Source of the DNA: Pandoraea norimbergensis
GTDB lineage: Bacteria > Pseudomonadota > Gammaproteobacteria > Burkholderiales > Burkholderiaceae
Direction of reading: 5' to 3'
Length of the DNA: 64,000 bases
NCBI RefSeq assembly: GCF_001465545.3
Contig: NZ_CP013480.3
Location: forward strand, 6,014,001 to 6,078,000
Part shown: positions 55,862 through 64,000 of the stretch, piece after piece
How the letters are laid out: each line of letters opens with the position of its first letter
How positions within the stretch are numbered: position 1 is the first letter of the stretch
Program-made: the position numbers and the translations under genes
Notes under the pieces: generated by a model
What the model saw: the letters and a program-made list of their open reading frames with translations, nothing else
Databases searched by the model: none
What the model was told of the DNA's origin: nothing

Positions 55862-56722
55862 TCAACGTGCCTTAACCTGGCGCACGTGCTCTTCGAGCTC
55901 GGCGAACGACGGGCGCACCGTGGAGTACAGCACCTTGCGGCCGAACTCCACCGACAGGGCCGGGGCGTAGCCGTTCAGGCTCGCCAGCAGCGTGACCTTG
56001 ATGCACTCGTAAAGCTTGACCGACTCGTTGATGCGGTGTTCGATCAGTTGGGCGAGCGGCGAAATGAAGCCGTACGCCAGCAAAATGCCGAGGAAGGTCC
56101 CCACGAGTGCCTGTGCGATCAGCGCACCGAGCACGGCCGGCGGCTGGTCGGCCGAGGCCATCGTGTGCACCACGCCCATCACGGCAGCCACAATGCCGAA
56201 CGCCGGCATCGCGTCGCCGGTTTTTTGCAGGCAGTGGGCAGGCACTTCGCCTTCGTGACGGTACGTTTCGATTTCGTGATCCATCAGGTTCTCGATCTCG
56301 AACGCGTTCATGTTGCCGCTGACCATCAGGCGCAGATAGTCGGTCAGGAATTCCATGATGCGCGGCTCGTTCAGAATGCGCGGGTATTGCGAGAACACCG
56401 GGCTCGATGCCGGGTCTTCCACATCGCCTTCGATGGCGAGCATGCCGTCCTTACGCGCCTTGGCGAGCAGCACGTAGAGCAGCGCCATCAGCTCCATGTA
56501 CAGCTCTTTGGTGTATTTCGAGCCCTTGAACAGCATCGGCAGCGCCTTCATCGTCGCCTTGATCGCCTTGCTGTTGTTGCCCACCACAAACGAGCCGACG
56601 CCCGCGCCACCGATGATCAGCAGCTCGGTCGGCTGAAACAGCGCGCCCAAGTGACCTCCGCCGATGACGAAACCGCCAAAGACCGAGGCAAGAACGATGA
56701 TGTAACCAATGACGACAAGCAC
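55862..56722 (-). CDS. motA: Stator protein MotA
   Basis: Four-helix inner-membrane stator subunit, 286 residues, typical for the MotA of the long family. Hydrophobic segments: VIGYIIVLASVFGGFVIGGG at the N-terminus, LLIIGGAGVGSFVVG, then AMPAFGIVAAVMGVVHTM and VGTFLGILLAYGFISPLA. The cytoplasmic loop holds charged residues expected to touch FliG (in the segment YPRILNEPRIMEFLTDYLRLMVSGNMNAFEIENLMDHEIE). It starts motAB-cheYAW and has a FliA-type promoter upstream. Confidence 0.97.
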   Translation of the reverse strand: MLVVIGYIIVLASVFGGFVIGGGHLGALFQPTELLIIGGAGVGSFVVGNNSKAIKATMKALPMLFKGSKYTKELYMELMALLYVLLAKARKDGMLAIEGDVEDPASSPVFSQYPRILNEPRIMEFLTDYLRLMVSGNMNAFEIENLMDHEIETYRHEGEVPAHCLQKTGDAMPAFGIVAAVMGVVHTMASADQPPAVLGALIAQALVGTFLGILLAYGFISPLAQLIEHRINESVKLYECIKVTLLASLNGYAPALSVEFGRKVLYSTVRPSFAELEEHVRQVKAR

Positions 56723-56781
56723 TGCCGGATACCTCTCGCAAAAATACGTCTACGGAAAAATGTCCTTCCTGTTCAGAGGGC

Positions 56782-56809
56782 TTAACGGCAGACAAGCAGG
56801 GAAACTGTA
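56782..56809 (-). promoter_or_regulatory. FliA-type promoter before motA
   Basis: On the minus strand TACAGTTT (56809-56802), 12 bases, then GCCGTTAA (56789-56782). The -35 block matches TAAAGTTT at 7 of 8 positions and the -10 matches GCCGATAA at 7 of 8; the spacer is one base longer than the E. coli consensus, as at fliL. It ends about 60 bp before the motA ATG, as expected for a late motAB-che operon. Confidence 0.6.
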
Positions 56810-56839
56810 GGGGATGCGTCCTCGTGACGAATGTGCCGC

Positions 56840-57454
56840 TCAGGCAGCCAACGGAGAAATGTCCGTACCCCCGGGCCCGGGCACGCCCGCCGGGGCTTCG
56901 GCCTCGACCGGCGCCAGATCGGCGGCGTGTGCGTGTTTTGCTTTCCGCGTCTTACCGGCGCGCGACGGCGGCGCGCACAGGCCGCAGACGTACTGACCGT
57001 GAGGCTCGTGGGCGTGCGTGACGAAATGGCCGCCACAACGCGTGCACGGCGTCATTTGCAACATCTTGCTGTCGAAGAAACGGACCAGCGTCCATGCGCG
57101 GGTGAACCCGAGCACGGCTTCCCAGCCATGCAGCTCGACGTGCTCCAGGTACAGGCGATAGGCCTTGACGATGGCCTCGATGCCCTGGCAGCCGCCGTGG
57201 TGCACGAGATGGCGATAGATGTTGTGGAAAAGCGATGAGTGGATGTTTGGCAGCCAGGTCACGAACCAGTCGGTCGAGAACGGCAGCATGCCCTTGGGCG
57301 GCGAAGCCCCCTTGAGCTCTTTGTAGAGTTTGATGAGGCGATCCCGACTGAGGCTCGTTTCCGCTTCCAGCAATTGGAGGCGGGCGCCGAGTTCGATCAG
57401 TTCGATGGCCAACTGGATCTCGCGGGCCTCGAGAACGACGCTTTTGGTACGCAT
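56840..57454 (-). CDS. flhC: Flagellar master regulator subunit FlhC
   Basis: DNA-binding zinc subunit of the FlhD4C2 activator of early flagellar operons. 204 residues. The zinc cysteines C137, C140, C157 and C160 (TPCTRCGGHFVTH ... YVCGLC) sit at the same positions as in E. coli FlhC. The N-terminal helix EAREIQLAIELIELGARLQLLEAETSLSRDRLIKLYKEL and the block GMLPFSTDWFVTWLPNIHSSLF are conserved. The C-terminal 40 residues are a basic and Ala/Pro-rich extension. It lies 66 bp after flhD. Confidence 0.97.
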   Translation of the reverse strand: MRTKSVVLEAREIQLAIELIELGARLQLLEAETSLSRDRLIKLYKELKGASPPKGMLPFSTDWFVTWLPNIHSSLFHNIYRHLVHHGGCQGIEAIVKAYRLYLEHVELHGWEAVLGFTRAWTLVRFFDSKMLQMTPCTRCGGHFVTHAHEPHGQYVCGLCAPPSRAGKTRKAKHAHAADLAPVEAEAPAGVPGPGGTDISPLAA

Positions 57455-57520
57455 ATGCAGGCTTCCTGGCAGGTGACGCGGCGCGCTACCCCCGGGTAGC
57501 GCGCGAATTACATCGCGTAC

Positions 57521-57838
57521 TTAGCCGATCTGCTCGACGGGTTGCCCCGCGAGCAGAATCGATGCGTGCGACTGCTGCATACCCACGTCCTTCGCACCGT
57601 GCGTAAGGGTCGAAAGAATCACGTGGTCGTCAAAGCGAAATCGGCACAGAAGCTGGTTCGACCCCGCGAATTTGACAAGTTGAGCCAAGGTGAGACTGCC
57701 GAGCACGTCGGCAAGTTGGTCGCTGATGCCAAGGCGGAACATCGCCGCGGCACGGTCCTCGCGAATCAGGCGCTGAGCCAGTACGAGGTAGGAGAGATTC
57801 AACTCACGAATCTCATTCAGTGTTTCGCTGTTTCGCAT
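57521..57838 (-). CDS. flhD: Flagellar master regulator subunit FlhD
   Basis: 105-residue helical partner of Flh[67 protein letters not shown] is the FlhD signature. It heads the flhDC-motAB-che-flhBAFG-fliA array. A 473-bp gap separates it from the next gene upstream, so its promoter and most regulatory input must lie there. The ribosome site before the ATG is weak (GGGGGG-type purines). Confidence 0.96.
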   Translation of the reverse strand: MRNSETLNEIRELNLSYLVLAQRLIREDRAAAMFRLGISDQLADVLGSLTLAQLVKFAGSNQLLCRFRFDDHVILSTLTHGAKDVGMQQSHASILLAGQPVEQIG

Positions 57839-58311
57839 GCGGCCCCCCGGCGCAATGGATGATCTTGCGGTACTACTCCGTTTTCCCTCGCATTGTGGAT
57901 AAAGGCGAAAGATAAAGAAATCGGAGAAAAACTACATAGAAGGGCAAGAAAAGCGGAAGTTTTTTGTAGGAGTTTTTCCTACATGCGGGGCGCGAGCGGC
58001 CCCTGCGATGCATTCGGGGGGAATGATCGGTGTGAAAAGACGATGGCTTCACGCAAATGTCACGAAGCTGCGCTCTACTACTCGTCTGTATTTCGGCCGT
58101 TTTGCGCCGAACTTTAGCCGTCTTTGCAAAAAGATTTGGGGGGCTTTTGCGAAGCGGCTGGATCGTACTTTGCCGACCCGTTTCACGCCGGAACAGTGCA
58201 ATTACAAAGTGTTACAGATGTAGTGACCTGTGCCGAATCTCAGGTTTGGAAGAAAACTTCGGGCAAAGTTCCCTAAATACGCCGACGTTCGAGGCGCCGG
58301 ACTGACGCCCC
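57839..58311 (-). promoter_or_regulatory. Long flhDC leader/regulatory region
   Basis: 473 bp with no supported gene and clearly more A/T than its surroundings (57890-57970 and 58090-58210). Visible structure: a 7-bp dyad TGTAGGA (57965-57971) / TCCTACA (57977-57983); next to it GGGGC (57987-57991) / GCCCC (57999-58003); and a near-repeat GCAAAAAG ... CTTTTGC (about 58125-58149). No promoter can be set with confidence. Its size suggests several regulators act on flhDC. Confidence 0.6.
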
Positions 58312-59529
<1,218 letters not shown>

Positions 59530-59614
59530 GGCCGGGGCACCTAGGGTAATCCCGAATCATACGGCATTGTCCGTGTGCCCGTCGGCGGGGCGGCACGCGG
59601 ATAACGCCAGATAG

Positions 59615-59645
59615 GCAAATGCCCGCTTTACTGGCGGGCATTTGC
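59615..59645. other. Perfect 12-bp stem-loop between exporter and synthetase
   Basis: GCAAATGCCCGC (59615-59626) and GCGGGCATTTGC (59634-59645) are exact inverted copies around a 7-base loop. No T-run follows on either strand. It lies 77 bp downstream of the synthetase stop; it could be a Rho-independent-like 3' structure, an RNA-stabilising hairpin or a small repeat element. Confidence 0.7.
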
Positions 59646-59721
59646 TGCGGGGATATCCATCGTTCCGTGTCCGCCGATCAGAGAAGAAATAGCTCGGCGG
59701 AAATCGATCGACACGGGCAGA

Positions 59722-61440
59722 TCAGGCGGTCTTTTCTTCGCTCAATCCCAGCGATTCGACCATCTGCTCGCGCATGATGAATTTCTGCACTTTACCGGTC
59801 ACCGTCATGGGCATGTCGTCGACGAAGCGGATATAGCGCGGCACCTTGTAGTGGGCGATTTGATCCTTGCAGAACTCACGGATGTCGTCTTCCGTGGCGC
59901 TCTGCCCCGGCTTCAGCACGATCCATGCACAGACCTCCTCGCCGTACTTCGCATCGGGGACGCCGAACACCTGCACCGCCTGAATCTTCGGATGGCGGAA
60001 CAGGAATTCCTCGATCTCGCGCGGGTAGATGTTCTCGCCGCCTCGGATGAGCATGTCCTTCACGCGGCCGACGATGTTGCAGTAGCCGTCTTCATCGATC
60101 GTCGCAAGATCGCCCGTATGCATCCAGTCATCGCGAATCGCCTCGCGCGTGCGCGGTTCGTCATCCCAATAACCCAGCATCACGGAGTAACCCTTCGTGC
60201 ACAGCTCGCCCTTCTCGCCCACAGGCACGATCTCGCCCGCCGCGTCGACCAGCTTCACTTCAAGGTGCGGCTGTACGCGGCCCACCGTGCTTGTGCGCTT
60301 TTCGAGCGGGTCGGTGGTCGTCGTCTGGAACGACACCGGACTCGTCTCCGTCATGCCGTAGGCGATCGTCACTTCGCTCATGTGCATCTGGCTGATCACG
60401 CGCTTCATCGTCTCGATCGGACACGGCGAGCCGGCCATGATGCCAGTGCGCAGTGAATCGAAGTGATAGTTGTCGAAGTCCGGATGGTCGAGCTGCGCAA
60501 TGAACATCGTCGGCACGCCATGCAGCGCCGTACAGCTTTCTTCCGACACGGCGGCCATGGTGGCCTTCGGATCGAACGCCTCGCCCGGGAAGACCATCGT
60601 GGCGCCCGTCGAGACGCATGCCAATACCGCGAGCACCATGCCGAAGCAGTGATAGAACGGCACGGGGATGCACAGGCTGTCGTGCTCCGTGAACTTCATC
60701 GCCATCGCGATGAAGCGCCCGTTGTTGACGATGTTATGGTGCGTGAGCGTCGCACCCTTCGGGCTGCCCGTGGTGCCGCTCGTGAACTGTACGTTGATCG
60801 GGTCGTGACAGTCGAGGCCGTCGGAAATGCTGCGTAGCGTCTCGAGGCTCGCGTCGGCGCCCAGGGTCACGACGTCGCTGAAATTCATCATCCCCGGCGT
60901 GATGCCCGTGCCCATGCGGATGATCGTGGTGAGGGTGGGCAGCTTTGCTGACTTCAGCAGGCCCGGTTCGCTCTGCGCCAGCTCGGGCGCAAGCGTGTTC
61001 AGCATGTCGAGATAGCGCGACGACTTGAACGACTCGGCGGCCACCAGCGCCTTGCAGCCGACCTTGTTGATCGCGTACTCCAGCTCAGCGAGTCGGTAGG
61101 CCGGGTTGATGTTCACCAGCACCAGCCCCACGCGTGCGGTCGCGAATTGCGTGACGAGCCATTCGACGCGATTCGGCGACCAGATGCCGACCCGGTCGCC
61201 CTTCTTCAGTCCCAATGCCAGCAGACCGGCGGCAAAAGTGTCGACGTGTGCGATGAATTCGCGCCACGTCCAATCCACGCCTTGCTCTCGAAACACCACG
61301 GCCTGACGCTCAGGAAACGTCGAGGCCGTCTCGGCCAGCAGACCAAACACCGTGAGCGACGACAACGGCACCGTCGTGTCGCCCTTCACATACGACAACC
61401 CATTACGTGGGACTACGCCTGCACCTTCCCGGCTTTCCAT
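59722..61440 (-). CDS. AMP-binding acyl-CoA synthetase
   Basis: Activates a carboxylic acid to its CoA thioester through an acyl-adenylate. 572 residues from the ATG at 61440, with AGGAG eight bases before; the open frame continues 32 codons without need. Motifs: the P-loop [10 protein letters not shown] (220-229), A5-type [13 protein letters not shown]7 [18 protein letters not shown], and A10 [11 protein letters not shown] with the catalytic lysine. The closest family pattern is the medium/long-chain or methylcrotonyl-pathway synthetases found next to atp genes in Burkholderiaceae. The substrate is not clear. A palindrome like MerR-family LiuR sites lies at 61550-61563, which would fit branched-chain acid use. 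Confidence 0.88.
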   Translation of the reverse strand: MESREGAGVVPRNGLSYVKGDTTVPLSSLTVFGLLAETASTFPERQAVVFREQGVDWTWREFIAHVDTFAAGLLALGLKKGDRVGIWSPNRVEWLVTQFATARVGLVLVNINPAYRLAELEYAINKVGCKALVAAESFKSSRYLDMLNTLAPELAQSEPGLLKSAKLPTLTTIIRMGTGITPGMMNFSDVVTLGADASLETLRSISDGLDCHDPINVQFTSGTTGSPKGATLTHHNIVNNGRFIAMAMKFTEHDSLCIPVPFYHCFGMVLAVLACVSTGATMVFPGEAFDPKATMAAVSEESCTALHGVPTMFIAQLDHPDFDNYHFDSLRTGIMAGSPCPIETMKRVISQMHMSEVTIAYGMTETSPVSFQTTTTDPLEKRTSTVGRVQPHLEVKLVDAAGEIVPVGEKGELCTKGYSVMLGYWDDEPRTREAIRDDWMHTGDLATIDEDGYCNIVGRVKDMLIRGGENIYPREIEEFLFRHPKIQAVQVFGVPDAKYGEEVCAWIVLKPGQSATEDDIREFCKDQIAHYKVPRYIRFVDDMPMTVTGKVQKFIMREQMVESLGLSEEKTA

Positions 61441-61549
61441 GCTTTTGTCTCCTGATACTGAAGCAATGCTGAAATGGCGAAATGCTGTCGTGCCCGACGC
61501 TGCTATTGGCTGGTCTTTACAACAATAGCGCGTCACGCTGCGTTGACGT
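61441..61549 (-). promoter_or_regulatory. Leader of the synthetase gene
   Basis: 109 bp between the palindrome and the start codon. AGGAG at the 5' end of the coding side is the ribosome site. No clear -10/-35 pair could be set by eye; TTGACG (61543-61548 on the plus strand) lies in the palindrome flank. Confidence 0.35.
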
Positions 61550-61563
61550 TTACGTTAACGTAA
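61550..61563. promoter_or_regulatory. Perfect 14-bp palindrome TTACGTTAACGTAA
   Basis: A self-complementary 14-mer 110 bp before the synthetase ATG. It resembles the sites of MerR-family LiuR regulators of branched-chain amino acid and fatty-acid breakdown (recalled motif with ACGTxxACGT core). No regulator gene lies in the window. The function is inference; the symmetry is certain. Confidence 0.6.
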
Positions 61564-61702
61564 TTCGCGTGACGTAACGAGTGGGGATGGCCCTGAGAGA
61601 ATGCGGTGAATTGATGCGAGTCGCGACACGGTGATGTCACACCGGTCGTAGCGGCCATGTGGTGGCACGTGATAGCACGTGAAGCGTGCGTTGGAAAAAA
61701 CA

Positions 61703-61734
61703 AAAGCTCCACGCACTTTCATGCATGGAGCTTT
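61703..61734 (-). terminator. Terminator of the atp operon
   Basis: AAAGCTCCA (61703-61711) pairs with TGGAGCTTT (61726-61734). On the minus strand the stem is followed by a T-rich run. It lies 52 bp after the atpC stop and separates the atp operon from the synthetase. Confidence 0.88.
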
Positions 61735-61785
61735 CTGCATCGCTCGCAACACCGGCGTTGCGGCCGGTACTACGACAACGCCAAT

Positions 61786-62205
61786 TTACAGCTTTGCCTT
61801 GCGCAGCTTGCTGATCGCAGCGAGTTGGGCGATGGCTTCAGCCAATTCGGCCTGGGCTTTCGCGTACTCGATGTTCGAATCCTTGTTCGCAAGCGCTTCT
61901 TCCGCGCGACGCTTGGCATCGGCAGCTTTTGCCTCGTCCAGGTCCTTGCCGCGGATAGCGGTGTCGGCGAGCACGGTCACCGTGCCCGGTTGCACTTCGA
62001 GAATGCCGCCGGCCACGAAGACGAAATCTTCGTTACCTGCTTCGTCCTCGATGCGCACGGCACCCGGCTTGATGCGCGTGATCAGCGGCGTGTGACCGGG
62101 CAAAATGCCCAGCTCGCCGGCTTCGCCCGGCAGCGCCACAAAGCGCGCACGACCCGAGAAGATCTGCTCTTCTGCGCTGACGACGTCTACGTGAATGGTT
62201 GCCAT
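61786..62205 (-). CDS. atpC: ATP synthase F1 epsilon subunit
   Basis: Rotor subunit that couples the gamma stalk to the c-ring and inhibits hydrolysis. 139 residues from the ATG at 62205 ([52 protein letters not shown]), with GGGAG five bases before; upstream codons in frame are not used. The beta-sandwich and the C-terminal two-helix segment ([41 protein letters not shown]) are complete. Last gene of the atp operon. Confidence 0.97.
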   Translation of the reverse strand: MATIHVDVVSAEEQIFSGRARFVALPGEAGELGILPGHTPLITRIKPGAVRIEDEAGNEDFVFVAGGILEVQPGTVTVLADTAIRGKDLDEAKAADAKRRAEEALANKDSNIEYAKAQAELAEAIAQLAAISKLRKAKL

Positions 62206-62353
62206 AATCGCTCCCGTTGAGTGTGATGAAGCGGCAGAGGCACTGAGCGCGGTCGTTACCGCCCTCGCCCCGCTACCCCGCCGTTCGACAGTCACCTGCC
62301 GGTGCAGCGCAAGTCTCGCGAGAGACTTCCGCCGTCACCCGGCACTCAACCGT

Positions 62354-63763
<1,410 letters not shown>

Positions 63764-63806
63764 TCAAATTCATTTCGCCTTGCGGCGCATCGGCCCGTGC
63801 CACCGC

Positions 63807-64000
63807 TTAAACAGCGGCAGCGCCACCCACGATTTCGGACAGTTCCTTCGTAATCGATGCTTGACGGCCCTTGTTGTAGACCATCTGCAATTCACCGATC
63901 ACGGTCTTCGCGTTGTCCGATGCGGCCTTCATGGCCACCATACGGGCGGACTGCTCCGACGCCATGTTCTCTGCGACTGCCTGATACACGACCGCTTCGA
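63807..64000 (-). CDS. atpG: ATP synthase F1 gamma subunit (C-terminal part)
   Basis: The 3' end of the gamma-subunit gene; the rest lies beyond the window edge. The visible end reads [62 protein letters not shown], the conserved C-terminal helix of gamma that forms the rotor shaft with its N-terminus. The frame is open through position 64000; the codon at 63989 is internal. atpG-atpD-atpC is the usual order. Confidence 0.96.
   Translation of the reverse strand, partial: EAVVYQAVAENMASEQSARMVAMKAASDNAKTVIGELQMVYNKGRQASITKELSEIVGGAAAV

Noticed and set aside
52287-56785. Two frames of 827 and 734 residues on the plus strand
   Set aside because: Opposite cheA, the receiver gene, motB and motA, all of which are firm genes.
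57893-58305. Three short plus-strand frames in the flhDC leader
   Set aside because: No ribosome site, no similarity and overlapping each other; the region is better read as regulatory.

Overview
The window is a high-GC chromosomal segment of a motile betaproteobacterium in the Burkholderiaceae, most probably Pandoraea or a close relative. The evidence is the gene content and order: flhDC-motAB-cheY-cheA-cheW-mcp-cheRDBYZ-flhBAFG-fliA on one side, fliEF...fliR and the flg operon on the other, and the end of the atp operon with an AMP-binding synthetase beside it. The genus assignment is inference; no 16S gene or similar marker is present. About 54 kb of the 64 kb is one nearly complete flagellar and chemotaxis locus.

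Layout. Positions 1-6030 (+): the 3' part of fliC, then fliD, fliS, fliT, a FliK-type gene and a small FlhB-C-domain gene. Positions 6289-8158 (+): a non-flagellar insert with a P-loop ATPase gene and a VapBC toxin-antitoxin pair. Positions 8334-20673: fliE (-), then fliFGHIJK and fliLMNOPQR (+). Positions 20790-31638 (-): flgBCDEFGHIJKL. Positions 32070-34039 (+): flgA, flgM, flgN. Positions 34082-35032: a HicAB toxin-antitoxin pair (-) and a small membrane protein (+). Positions 35065-57838 (-): read in the direction of transcription, flhD, flhC, motA, motB, a CheY-like receiver, cheA, cheW, three chemoreceptors, cheR, cheD, cheB, cheY, cheZ, flhB, flhA, flhF, flhG, fliA. Positions 58312-64000 (-): a Bcr/CflA-type exporter, a fatty-acid-type acyl-CoA synthetase, atpC, atpD and the 3' end of atpG.

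How it works together. FlhDC should switch on the hook-basal-body genes. The export gate (FlhA, FlhB, FliOPQR) and its ATPase complex (FliHIJ) then build rod and hook under FliK control. FlgM holds FliA until the hook is finished. FliA then drives late genes: matches to a FliA-type promoter (TAAA, 15-16 bp, GCCG-type -10) are visible before flgM, fliD, fliL and motA, with a weaker one before flgK. The chemotaxis genes feed the FliM/FliN switch and the MotAB stator.

No rRNA, tRNA, insertion sequence or CRISPR array was found. The least ordinary items are the ATPase-VapBC insert, the HicAB insert with an operator-like dyad, a 9-bp tandem repeat upstream of one chemoreceptor gene, a FlhG whose P-loop lacks its lysine, a fliR gene that starts with TTG and overlaps an 11-codon ORF, an ATPase FliI with an acidic N-terminal extension, and a long A/T-rich leader before flhD.
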